64,000 nt of DNA, from NCBI GenBank assembly GCA_022843585.1, contig JALHNJ010000010.1, positions 62,001 to 126,000 of the forward strand, written 5' to 3'. Positions within the stretch are counted from its first letter, which is position 1. Each line of letters begins with the position of its first letter. The notes below the pieces were generated by a model. The model saw nothing but the letters and a program-made list of their open reading frames with translations. It was not told the DNA's origin and did not search any database. Positions 17,678-25,566 of the stretch are shown here, one piece after another. The translations under genes were made by a program, and so were the position numbers. Source of the DNA: Chitinophagaceae bacterium (GTDB lineage Bacteria > Bacteroidota > Bacteroidia > Chitinophagales > Chitinophagaceae).

Positions 17678-18196
17678 ATGCATATTTCAACAGCAACCAC
17701 ACAAGACATTCCGGCACTAACGGAGTTGATCAATAGTGCTTATCGTGGCGAAGCTTCCAAAAAAGGTTGGACAACTGAAGCTGATCTTTTAAAAGGAGAT
17801 TTGCGTACAGATATATCAACTCTTACAGATTTATTGAGCAATCCAAAAGCTATAATCTTAAAACATTCCCTAGCCGATGGAACAATAGCCGGTTGTGTTT
17901 ATCTTGAACAACGGGAAAGAGGCCTATATCTCGGAATGCTTACAGTATCTCCACAAATGCAAGCGGCAGGAATAGGCAAGAAATTACTGGCAGCTGCAGA
18001 AACTTACGCTAATGAAAATGGTTGTAAAAATATCTTCATGAATGTAATTACACTGCGAACTGAGTTAATTAAATGGTATGAAAGACATGGCTATGTACAA
18101 ACAACCGAACGGGTACCCATGCCTGAAAATCCCAAATTCGGCATTCCCACACAGCCATTGGAATTTGTGATCATGGAAAAAATAGTTGCCTATTAA
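17678..18196 (+). CDS. GNAT family N-acetyltransferase
   Basis: The product (172 residues) is a GNAT acetyltransferase. It begins with MHISTATTQDIPALTELIN, the standard first strand and helix. The acetyl-CoA site is GLYLGMLTVSPQMQAAGIGKKLL, with AAGIGK matching the Q/R-x-x-G-x-G/A loop. The C-terminus has NIFMNVITLRTELIKWYERHGY, the usual FYxxxGF-like end. The acceptor is unknown and may be a small amine or a protein. An in-frame TTG at 17672 overlaps the promoter box, so ATG 17678 is the better start. Confidence 0.88.
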   Translation: MHISTATTQDIPALTELINSAYRGEASKKGWTTEADLLKGDLRTDISTLTDLLSNPKAIILKHSLADGTIAGCVYLEQRERGLYLGMLTVSPQMQAAGIGKKLLAAAETYANENGCKNIFMNVITLRTELIKWYERHGYVQTTERVPMPENPKFGIPTQPLEFVIMEKIVAY

Positions 18197-18289
18197 ATTT
18201 TAAAATAAATTATTTGTTCAAAACTTGCTGCCATAGGGTTGTCACCAGCTGCTGTTTTATTTGTGCTATAACAATTAAAACAATCAACT

Positions 18290-18787
18290 ATGACAATCAT
18301 GCAATCCTTTTTAAATGAATTAGAAAAAGAAGCTGTTACCACCCGTAAAATGCTGGAAAGAGTTCCACTGGAACAATACGATTGGGCTCCTCATGAAAAA
18401 AGTATGAAATTGGGAACCCTGGCTACCCATGTGGCCGAATTGCCCGCCTGGATAGAAATGGTGTTGAATACTGATGAACTTGATTTTGAAGCAAACCCTT
18501 ACAAACCCGAACACTTCACCAGCACCAACGAGTTGCTAAGTTATTTTGAAAAGTGTCTGACCAATTGTCGAAAAAATTTGACAAAAGAAAACGAAACGCA
18601 ACTTGAATTACTCTGGACATTAAGAAATGGCAACCAGATTTACAGCACCGAGCCAAAAGCAGATGTTATCAGGATGTCGCTATCTCAAATAATACATCAC
18701 CGGGCACAATTAGGGGTGTATCTGCGATTATTGAACATCCCCATACCCGGCAGTTATGGACCTAGTGCAGATGAAAATAATTTTTAA
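18290..18787 (+). CDS. DinB/YfiT-family metalloenzyme-like protein
   Basis: A 165-residue four-helix-bundle protein of the DinB superfamily. Helix one is FLNELEKEAVTTRKMLERVP, followed by YDWAPHEKSMKLGTLATHVAELPAWI, which supplies the first metal-ligand His, and MSLSQIIHHRAQLGVYLRLL, which supplies the His pair. Family members act as metal-dependent thiol transferases using low-molecular-weight thiols, or are uncharacterised; nothing here shows which thiol is used. ATG 18290 is used, and ATG 18299 is a close alternative. A terminator follows 5 bases after the stop. Confidence 0.85.
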   Translation: MTIMQSFLNELEKEAVTTRKMLERVPLEQYDWAPHEKSMKLGTLATHVAELPAWIEMVLNTDELDFEANPYKPEHFTSTNELLSYFEKCLTNCRKNLTKENETQLELLWTLRNGNQIYSTEPKADVIRMSLSQIIHHRAQLGVYLRLLNIPIPGSYGPSADENNF

Positions 18788-18792
18788 AGACA

Positions 18793-18820
18793 AGGCTTAC
18801 CGGTTTGGTAAGCCTTTTTC
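18793..18820 (+). terminator. Terminator of the DinB-family gene
   Basis: AGGCTTACC pairs perfectly with GGTAAGCCT around a 5-base loop, followed by five T residues. Confidence 0.85.
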
Positions 18821-18840
18821 ATTTTCTACCGGGAAGAAGT

Positions 18841-18848
18841 TACTTTTG
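18841..18848 (+). promoter_or_regulatory. -7 promoter box TACTTTTG
   Basis: An exact TAnnTTTG match 28 bases before ATG 18876 of the next gene, just after the preceding terminator. No -33 element was recognised. Confidence 0.4.
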
Positions 18849-18875
18849 TAGCCGTACCGCTAATACTTACTCTAC

Positions 18876-19340
18876 ATGAACCCGATCATCTTGCTCTTTT
18901 TTATACTACTCCCCTTTTCAGGCTCTGCACAGAAATATATCAACAAGAAGAAAGCGGATATAAAAAAAGAATTGAGCCAATATATAAAAGATAATAAAAA
19001 CATAAATGCTGCGCTCAACGAAACAGACACTTCGTTGGTATTAAATATTCCGGGCACTACAACGCAACAAGCGACTTTTGTTTATTTTTTTGATAAGCAA
19101 GGGAAATGCAGATTACAAAAAACAACAGCCAACTGCGATTCTTGCATTAATAAATATTTACAGGAAGCCCTTGGACAGGATAAATACAAGTGGCGAAAGA
19201 TCAATGAGAACCAATACATCTCTTCTTTTGAAGATAAATTGATGATTGAAACACCTGCCGATGGCAAAGAGTTTTCTTTTATGATCCTTCGTACCGATTG
19301 GTCAAGAATTCTTTATGATATGATTACAGAACGAAAATAG
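18876..19340 (+). CDS. Secreted protein of unknown function
   Basis: The 154-residue product has a signal peptide (NPIILLFFILLPFSGSAQ) and a small mature domain with two Cys residues close together (NCDSCINKYL) that could form a disulfide or bind metal. The rest is alternating strands and helices with no recognised family. It has its own promoter-like box and converges on the SET-domain gene 29 bases away. Confidence 0.65.
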   Translation: MNPIILLFFILLPFSGSAQKYINKKKADIKKELSQYIKDNKNINAALNETDTSLVLNIPGTTTQQATFVYFFDKQGKCRLQKTTANCDSCINKYLQEALGQDKYKWRKINENQYISSFEDKLMIETPADGKEFSFMILRTDWSRILYDMITERK

Positions 19341-19369
19341 TAAGGGGGTTACCGGACCTATAACTATTT

Positions 19370-19828
19370 TTATTTCATTTTTTGCCGGGTACGCTGTAGT
19401 TTCTTTTGCCGTTCCGCATCTACTTTTTGGTTATGCTTAATTACGTCCCAGTACTCTTTGCCATATTCTACAAATATTTCAGCTCCCGCCGCAATATCTT
19501 TATTTGATTTAATATACACCTTCGTCCCAACTTCCACATACTCGGCATTATTAGTTAAACCTTTTGTTCTTCGCAAACCCCTTGCATCGTTTGCATAACG
19601 GGCCAATGCTTTTTTGTGATTACTGGCATCAATTACATGATTTCTCTTTACAAAATAGATATATCCGTTATTGCCATCCTTATCATCCACCTCTTTCCAG
19701 GTGGTTATTTTGCCTTTGTATTCAACAATCAACATATTTTTTGGAATAAACACTTTTGCAAACAATCCATTACCCGCATTGGTTAGCCTGGATTTTTTTA
19801 CTGTTACTTGTTTCTCTAACAAAGCCAT
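19370..19828 (-). CDS. SET-domain protein (putative lysine methyltransferase)
   Basis: The 152-residue protein is essentially one SET domain. It has TNAGNGLFAK (the SAM-binding G-x-G region), YIYFVKRNHVIDA, LARYANDARG (in place of the eukaryotic RFINHSC motif) and EIFVEYGKEYW (the EExxxDYG motif with its catalytic Tyr). Family members transfer methyl groups from SAM to lysine side chains. There is no pre-SET or post-SET region, only a basic, helical tail (AERQKKLQRTRQKMK) that may bind nucleic acid or the ribosome. Bacterial substrates are mostly unknown. CAAATATA at 19849-19856 (TATATTTG on this strand) is its likely promoter box. Confidence 0.85.
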   Translation of the reverse strand: MALLEKQVTVKKSRLTNAGNGLFAKVFIPKNMLIVEYKGKITTWKEVDDKDGNNGYIYFVKRNHVIDASNHKKALARYANDARGLRRTKGLTNNAEYVEVGTKVYIKSNKDIAAGAEIFVEYGKEYWDVIKHNQKVDAERQKKLQRTRQKMK

Positions 19829-19848
19829 ACTATTATTTTAATTGGCCG

Positions 19849-19856
19849 CAAATATA
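19849..19856 (-). promoter_or_regulatory. -7 promoter box TATATTTG of the SET-domain gene
   Basis: An exact TAnnTTTG match on the minus strand, 20 bases upstream of the SET gene start. The -33 element is not convincing at the expected spacing. Confidence 0.38.
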
Positions 19857-19941
19857 GCCATAGCACCACTTCAAAAGTCTATCGCTTTGCAAAAGAATAG
19901 TTTAACCGCAGAGGCTTCAACTTCCTCTGCGGTTAGTTTAT

Positions 19942-20823
19942 TTATCCTTTTACTCCTTTCACTTCATATAAAATTTGTAGAATTTCTTTTAGCAGCAAGG
20001 GATCCTTATTTATTTCTAAGGCTCTTTCCAAAAACTGGACAGCCGTTTTGTTGTCACCTATTTTATAATACCCCTCTCCCAAGCTCGACAATACATTGGC
20101 CGATTCCGGATAAAGTTGTGCATTTAGTTGAAAGACCTTAAACGCTTCTTGCTTTTTTTCCTGTTGCAGTAATAAATAACCAACACTATTCAACTCCCTT
20201 TCGCTGCCCACTAATGATTTTAATTGCATGGCCATTCCACGGATGTTGCTGTTTTTGTTGAGCAATGTTCCGTCATTCAACCATTCGCTCAGCAATGAAA
20301 AGCTTTTATAGTTGGGGCTATAATCTCCACCGGTAAGTATAGTTTGCAAATCTTTTTCAAGTGATGTAACAGGGAATTCATTGATCCGCCCTACTTCTAC
20401 CCCATTTTTATAAACTATAAAAACAGGCACTCTGAATATTCCTTTTCCCTTCTCTTCTTGCTTCGGCCCTTGTTTGTACAATGAATCACTACCACCTAAT
20501 CCGATCAGCTTTACCTGGCTGGTAGCAAATGATGCCTCATGCAGCAATTTCATAAACCTTGGCACTTCTCTTTTACTATCCCCACACCAGGTGCCGAGAA
20601 AGATCTCCATGCTAATGTCTTTGGTGTTGGCTTTTTTAATTGCCGCTGTAATTTTTGTATCCGGTTGGTACGCATTGTATATACTGTCGAACCATTTGTT
20701 GAAAGGTGCTTGCATCAGATCATTTTGCGTAATTGTTCCGTATAAAATTATTGGCCTGGCTGTTTGTGCCATAGTAATTATTGATACAGCCATTAATACA
20801 ATGGCCATTGATATTTTTTTCAT
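19942..20823 (-). CDS. Periplasmic thioredoxin-fold protein with TPR tail
   Basis: A signal peptide (KKISMAIVLMAVSIITMAQ) leads into a thioredoxin-like domain at about 25-180 with FLGTWCGDSKREVPRF (75-90) and a VPVFIVYKNGVEVGRI strand with the cis-Pro. The active site is W-C-G-D-S: only one Cys remains of the usual CxxC. Residues about 200-293 form TPR-like helices (VLSSLGEGYYKIGDNKTAVQFLERAL). The loss of the resolving Cys argues against classical disulfide reduction. A monothiol exchange, redox sensing or structural role is more likely, perhaps guided by protein binding through the TPRs. Confidence 0.82.
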   Translation of the reverse strand: MKKISMAIVLMAVSIITMAQTARPIILYGTITQNDLMQAPFNKWFDSIYNAYQPDTKITAAIKKANTKDISMEIFLGTWCGDSKREVPRFMKLLHEASFATSQVKLIGLGGSDSLYKQGPKQEEKGKGIFRVPVFIVYKNGVEVGRINEFPVTSLEKDLQTILTGGDYSPNYKSFSLLSEWLNDGTLLNKNSNIRGMAMQLKSLVGSERELNSVGYLLLQQEKKQEAFKVFQLNAQLYPESANVLSSLGEGYYKIGDNKTAVQFLERALEINKDPLLLKEILQILYEVKGVKG

Positions 20824-20912
20824 AAAAAATCATTGTTTGGTTAATTATAATAATAGAATAGTTGTATGCCCAATGTAAATCAGGCATATCCATAAAAAAC
20901 ATAGAAATATAA

Positions 20913-21251
20913 TTAACCTAATTGAGGAGGATGGTCAATGCTGTAAACATTACCGGAGGACAAAACGGCAACATAATTAATCGGAAATGCTTTATTCAAA
21001 TAATAGAAAAGGTATACTTTGTCATTCACCGGAGTAAAAAAAGATTCATCCGGATGATGGTGAATATGAACAGGTGGAGTTGCATTATCTGTAAGAAGGT
21101 TGTCATTATCTTCCAGTAAGCTTTCGCAATCGCAAGTCTTTCCGTCGGTAGTGAAATAATTGGTAACCCGGCAATTTACATAGCCGATATGCTTCTCGTA
21201 TTGAGCAACAAAGAAAACAAGCAGTAATATAACAGCAATAACTTTTCTCAA
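20913..21251 (-). CDS. Small membrane-anchored protein with His-rich motif
   Basis: The 112-residue product starts at TTG 21251 with a strong hydrophobic segment (KVIAVILLLVFFVAQ). An exported part has four Cys in its first half (VNC, then KTCDCES) and a metal-binding-looking HIHHHPDESFF stretch. Small proteins of this build occur near metal and TonB genes in Bacteroidota, but no family is claimed. The TTG start is the first usable codon that keeps the hydrophobic helix at the N-terminus. Confidence 0.55.
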   Translation of the reverse strand: MRKVIAVILLLVFFVAQYEKHIGYVNCRVTNYFTTDGKTCDCESLLEDNDNLLTDNATPPVHIHHHPDESFFTPVNDKVYLFYYLNKAFPINYVAVLSSGNVYSIDHPPQLG

Positions 21252-21381
21252 CTGGCCGGCTATTTGGTTTTGGTGCCGCAGGAAGCCCTGCTACATTTAC
21301 CTGACAAATAGTGGGTAGAAAGGGTTGCATAGTAATGATTCAGCTTTAATCAGTTCATTAAATACTTGCTACTTACCCTGA

Positions 21382-21729
21382 TTATTTCTCAATCAAACCA
21401 TCTGTCTTCCATTGTTTGAAAACATTGATCGTACTGTCGCTTAGCTTAGCGGCTTTGCGGAAAGGCATAAACCCTCTCTCAGTTGGGTTCAATTCTACCC
21501 GGCGGATGATCTCATCAATATCAGCTTTTACATTGGCAAAATTATCGTACGGCTTTTTATTGCCTTTACCTGAAATATGACAAGGAGAACAATTTGTTGT
21601 AATAGCCATTTGCACATTGGCTTCATAACTAAACTTAGGCACCGCAGCCGTAGCCTTTTTAGAAGAACTGCAATTGGCAAATAATACTACAGTAGCAACA
21701 ATGGCTGAAAGGACAATGATTTTTTGCAT
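21382..21729 (-). CDS. Mono-haem c-type cytochrome lipoprotein
   Basis: The product (115 residues from ATG 21729) has a lipoprotein signal with lipobox LFANC (Cys 20), a Ser/Lys linker, and one haem-attachment site CSPCH (47-51). The likely distal Met ligand lies in RGFMPF. It is therefore a small electron carrier fixed to the periplasmic face of a membrane. An in-frame upstream ATG at 21771 would add 14 residues in front of the signal peptide and spoil it, so 21729 is preferred. No terminal oxidase gene is nearby. Confidence 0.83.
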   Translation of the reverse strand: MQKIIVLSAIVATVVLFANCSSSKKATAAVPKFSYEANVQMAITTNCSPCHISGKGNKKPYDNFANVKADIDEIIRRVELNPTERGFMPFRKAAKLSDSTINVFKQWKTDGLIEK

Positions 21730-21814
21730 GTGGTTTGTTTTTAAAAATGAAATATATCCAAAAAAATACAATCTCTATCACCAACTATCAAAACGATTGA
21801 ACCAATACTTCCGG

Positions 21815-21845
21815 TTGCCCGCCTTCATTCCAAATATTATCTTCG
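21815..21845 (+). promoter_or_regulatory. Promoter-like sequence for the MFS gene
   Basis: TTG at 21815-21817 and TATCTTCG at 21838-21845 are separated by 20 bases. The second box has one mismatch to TAnnTTTG. It lies 10 bases before ATG 21856. Confidence 0.35.
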
Positions 21846-21855
21846 CAATACTACC

Positions 21856-23049
21856 ATGCTTAGAGCTACTGCTAAAACCTACCGTAATGCATATGCAGGC
21901 CTGTCGAAAGAAACATGGCTGCTTTCCCTGATAATGCTGATAAACCGCAGCGGCACCATGGTAGTGCCGTTTATGACGCTATACCTTACCAGTCCGGAAA
22001 TGGGCTACTCCGTAGGCGATGCAGGAATTGTATTTGGTTTATTTGGTGCAGGTGCTTTTGCAGGTGCATGGCTCGGCGGCAGACTCACAGATAAAATTGG
22101 TTTCTACCCTGTTCAGTTATTTACCTTATTCGGCGGCGGAATTCTATTTATTGTTTTGGGACAGATGAATACCTATCCGCTTATTTGCATCTTTACTTTT
22201 TTACTCAGTTTTGTAAATGAAGCATTCCGCCCTGCTAATTCAACAGCTATTGCATTCTATAGTAATGAAAATAACAGAACAAGATCTTATGCATTGAACA
22301 GGCTGGCTATTAATCTTGGTTGGGCTGCAGGCAGTGCCTTAGGCGGATTTATTGCACATATTGATTATGAATTATTGTTTTGGGTAGATGGATTTACTAA
22401 TATGGGTGCCGCATTATTAATGTGGCTGGTTTTAAAACCCGTTGATTACAAACCACCAAAAAAACAAAAGATAGATGATCCGCTGATACAATCTGCGTAT
22501 AAAGACAAAACCTATTTGTCTTTTGCATTTATCACTATTTTATTTGCCTGTTGCTTTTTTCAGATGTTTAATAACGTACCTGTTTACTTTAAAAGGGAAC
22601 TTAATTTCTCTGAACCCTTTATCGGCATTTTAATGGCTGCAAACGGCATCATCATTGTGCTGGTTGAAATGGTGCTGGTGTATAAACTGGAAGGTAAAAG
22701 GAACAACATTTACTATATCAGCATCGGGGTGTTTTTGGTTGGTATTGCTTTCCTTTTATTGAACATACCTGCAGCAGCAGTACCGGTTGCAATCGCTATG
22801 ATTGTGCTGGTTACTTTTGGCGAAATACTATCTATGCCTTTTATGAACAGCTATTGGATTGCCCGGACGCAACCGTCCAACCGGGGACAATATGCGGCTC
22901 TATATACCATGGCCTGGTCAGTAGCACAAGTACTTGGTCCTATGGGCGGTGCACAGCTTGCCGAATATTCCGGTTTCAATGCTTTATGGTGGACGGTGGG
23001 ACTGGTTTCTATCATCGCATCCTTCGCTTTTTGGAAATGGCACCGGTAA
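21856..23049 (+). CDS. Major facilitator superfamily transporter
   Basis: The 397-residue protein has about twelve hydrophobic segments in two halves. The MFS signature between segments 2 and 3 is GGRLTDKIGFYP (matching GxLaDrxG-r-k). A substantial cytoplasmic loop (KPPKKQKIDDPLIQSAYKD) separates the two six-helix bundles. The sequence is close to the drug:H+ antiporter-like group common in Bacteroidota, but the substrate cannot be told. It is a single gene that converges on the racemase homologue with a 7-base gap. Confidence 0.88.
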   Translation: MLRATAKTYRNAYAGLSKETWLLSLIMLINRSGTMVVPFMTLYLTSPEMGYSVGDAGIVFGLFGAGAFAGAWLGGRLTDKIGFYPVQLFTLFGGGILFIVLGQMNTYPLICIFTFLLSFVNEAFRPANSTAIAFYSNENNRTRSYALNRLAINLGWAAGSALGGFIAHIDYELLFWVDGFTNMGAALLMWLVLKPVDYKPPKKQKIDDPLIQSAYKDKTYLSFAFITILFACCFFQMFNNVPVYFKRELNFSEPFIGILMAANGIIIVLVEMVLVYKLEGKRNNIYYISIGVFLVGIAFLLLNIPAAAVPVAIAMIVLVTFGEILSMPFMNSYWIARTQPSNRGQYAALYTMAWSVAQVLGPMGGAQLAEYSGFNALWWTVGLVSIIASFAFWKWHR

Positions 23050-23056
23050 ATTTTAG

Positions 23057-23746
23057 TTATCCAAGCGCAAAATCGACCGCAGCAGTTGCATGTAATAAAG
23101 TGGTATCAAAAACAGGCAGTGATGTATCTGATTGTTTGATAAGCATCGGAATTTCCGTGCACCCCAATATTGCACCTTGCGCCCCTTCATCAGATAGCTT
23201 ATCAATTATTTCTAAAAATCCTTGCTTAGTTTCAGCAAGAAATTTACCTTTTCCCAATTCGTTATAAATAGCATTGTTTACAAATTCAATTCCATCGGCC
23301 CCCGGTATTATTGTTTCGATACCATACCTGGCAAGTTTGTATTTATAAAAGTCAAACTGCATGGTGTAGCGGGTGCCTAATAGTGCTACCTTATTGATTC
23401 CTTTTTGTTGTATGGCTTTGGCAGTTACATCGGCAATATGCAGCAGCGGAATAGATATTTTTTCCTGCACCCTCTCTGCAACATGGTGCATAGTATTAGC
23501 TCCCAATAACACACAAGTAGCGCCGGCTGCTTCCACTTTTTTAGCAGCATCGGTAATAATGCGGGTAATTTCATCCCAATCTCCTTTATGGGTAAGGGTT
23601 ACTATTTCTCCATAATTAACGGAATACATCGCAATTTTTGCGGCTTCATTTCCACCCAATCGTTGATTAGTAATTTCATTAAACAGCCGGTAATAGTCCA
23701 ACGAGGAGACCCATGATAAACCGCCTACAAATCCAATAGTTTTCAT
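23057..23746 (-). CDS. Aspartate/glutamate racemase family protein, first catalytic residue altered
   Basis: The 229-residue protein (from ATG 23746; the upstream ATG at 23764 precedes the conserved MKTIGFVGGLSW start) has the Asp/Glu racemase fold. Members interconvert D- and L-acidic amino acids with two active-site residues, usually two Cys (or Thr and Cys in the E. coli YgeA group). Here the second is present, LGCTEIP (Cys 196), but the first motif is GANTMH with Ala 83 in place of Cys/Thr. It may work on one enantiomer only, or have a related isomerase or decarboxylase-like activity. Confidence 0.82.
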   Translation of the reverse strand: MKTIGFVGGLSWVSSLDYYRLFNEITNQRLGGNEAAKIAMYSVNYGEIVTLTHKGDWDEITRIITDAAKKVEAAGATCVLLGANTMHHVAERVQEKISIPLLHIADVTAKAIQQKGINKVALLGTRYTMQFDFYKYKLARYGIETIIPGADGIEFVNNAIYNELGKGKFLAETKQGFLEIIDKLSDEGAQGAILGCTEIPMLIKQSDTSLPVFDTTLLHATAAVDFALG

Positions 23747-23838
23747 ATAATAAAAATATTGCAAAGCATCCTCCGCAACAAAACTTTCGTCACAGAATGA
23801 TAATATTTCCTAATATCAGCTGGGGCGAAACAAACCCT

Positions 23839-23846
23839 TACATTTG
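23839..23846 (+). promoter_or_regulatory. -7 promoter box TACATTTG upstream of pafA
   Basis: An exact TAnnTTTG match 15 bases before ATG 23861. The leader would be about 10 bases long. No clear -33 element was found. Confidence 0.4.
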
Positions 23847-23860
23847 TCAAAATTTTTTTC

Positions 23861-25483
23861 ATGCGACTGGTATCTATTTTAGCGTTAGTATTATTCTGCA
23901 CTTTTACTGTTGAGGCACAGCAAACTATTAAGCGTCCAAAACTTATTGTAGGTATTGTGGTGGACCAGATGCGCTGGGATTATCTCTATCGTTTCTATGA
24001 CCGGTACGACGCTAATGGTGGATTTAAGCGAATGCTTAACCAGGGCTTTACTTGCGAGAATACATTAATTCCATACACTCCTACTTATACAGGTTGCGGA
24101 CATAGTTCTATTTACACAGGATCAGTGCCTGCTATAAATGGCATTACCGGAAATTATTGGTGGGATAGAGACCAAATGCGTTCTGTTTATTGCACAGAAG
24201 ATAAAACAGTAAACACCGTTGGCAGCACAACTTCTGCAGGCAAACAAAGTCCGAGAAATATGCTTACGACAACCATCTGCGATGAATTGCGGATTGCTAC
24301 CAACTTCAAAAGCAAAGTGGTTGGAATTTCTATAAAAGACAGAGGCGGCATTTTACCTGCGGGCCATAGTGCTAACGCCGCTTATTGGTACGATGGCGGT
24401 GTAGGCAAATGGATAACGTCTACTTATTACATGAATGAATTACCGAAATGGGTAAATGATTTTAATGCACAAAAATTAGTTGATAAATACTACGAGAAGG
24501 GTTGGAATACGCTGTATCCTATTAACACCTATACACAAAGTACAGCCGACGAAAAAAGCCATGAAGCAAAAACATTAGGCGGTAATAAGTTTCCCTATGA
24601 TATGAAGGGCTATATTGGAAAAGACTATGGTAAAATTTCTACCACACCCATGGGAAATACATTGACTGCAGAATTTGCAAAAGCTACATTGGTGGCTGAG
24701 CAATTAGGAGCAGATGATATTACGGATTTCCTGGCGGTGAGTTTTTCTTCACCCGATTATATTGGACATACATTCGGACCTAATTCGGTAGAATCTGAAG
24801 ATGGATTTTTAAGACTCGATAAAGAACTTGGCTCTTTCTTAGATTTTTTGGATGCAAAAGTTGGCGAGGGCCAGTACACTGTTTTTCTTTCTGCCGACCA
24901 TGGTGTGGCACATACCCCCGAGTATATGACGGAAAATAAAATGCCCGGCGGAAGAGTTTTCATGAGCGACATAACCAAGCAACTCAACGCAGCATTGAAT
25001 GAAAAATACAACATCACTCCTTTGGTGGTGTATGATGATAATTACCAGTTTGGATTGAATCATCCAAAAATTGATTCCGCTAAATTGGATGCGGAAGATA
25101 TTATTGACTGGATCGTTGCCCGTATGTCGAAAGACTCAAACTTTGCAAGAATATTTTCGCTGGAAGAGTTGAATGAAGTGCCGCTCCCCGTAACGGTAAG
25201 AAATATGCTGAATAACGGATATTATAAACGCCGGAGTGGGGACATCCAGTTTCTGCTTAAACCCAATTATATAGATGCCTGGAGCAATACCGGTACCACC
25301 CATGGCCTATGGAACCCCTATGATACGCATATTCCTTTGCTGTGGTATGGGTGGGGCATCAAGCAGGGAAAAACGAACCGGGAAACCTATATGACTGACA
25401 TTGCGCCAACTATAGCGGCTTTGTTGCGCATACAAATGCCTAATGGAAATGTAGGCCAGGTGATCACAGAAGTACTGAAATAA
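23861..25483 (+). CDS. pafA: PafA-type alkaline phosphatase (periplasmic)
   Basis: This 540-residue exported alkaline-phosphatase-superfamily enzyme hydrolyses phosphate monoesters. It has a signal peptide (RLVSILALVLFCTFTVEAQ), the metal-binding GIVVDQMRWDYL, the nucleophile region PTYTGCGHSS (the expected Thr nucleophile is Thr 77), the PafA-specific KDRG (Lys 159, Arg 161) that contacts phosphate, and metal ligands in SADHGV and GTTHGLW. Thr-nucleophile, two-zinc phosphatases of this type are the main secreted phosphatases of Bacteroidota and release phosphate from organic sources, independent of the PhoA family. Confidence 0.92.
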   Translation: MRLVSILALVLFCTFTVEAQQTIKRPKLIVGIVVDQMRWDYLYRFYDRYDANGGFKRMLNQGFTCENTLIPYTPTYTGCGHSSIYTGSVPAINGITGNYWWDRDQMRSVYCTEDKTVNTVGSTTSAGKQSPRNMLTTTICDELRIATNFKSKVVGISIKDRGGILPAGHSANAAYWYDGGVGKWITSTYYMNELPKWVNDFNAQKLVDKYYEKGWNTLYPINTYTQSTADEKSHEAKTLGGNKFPYDMKGYIGKDYGKISTTPMGNTLTAEFAKATLVAEQLGADDITDFLAVSFSSPDYIGHTFGPNSVESEDGFLRLDKELGSFLDFLDAKVGEGQYTVFLSADHGVAHTPEYMTENKMPGGRVFMSDITKQLNAALNEKYNITPLVVYDDNYQFGLNHPKIDSAKLDAEDIIDWIVARMSKDSNFARIFSLEELNEVPLPVTVRNMLNNGYYKRRSGDIQFLLKPNYIDAWSNTGTTHGLWNPYDTHIPLLWYGWGIKQGKTNRETYMTDIAPTIAALLRIQMPNGNVGQVITEVLK

Positions 25484-25566
25484 GAAGATTGCCCATGTGA
25501 GTTGTTATTGTGTTTTCTTTCGTAATTTTCTTATCCGCAATATAAGACACCATTAATAACCACTAT

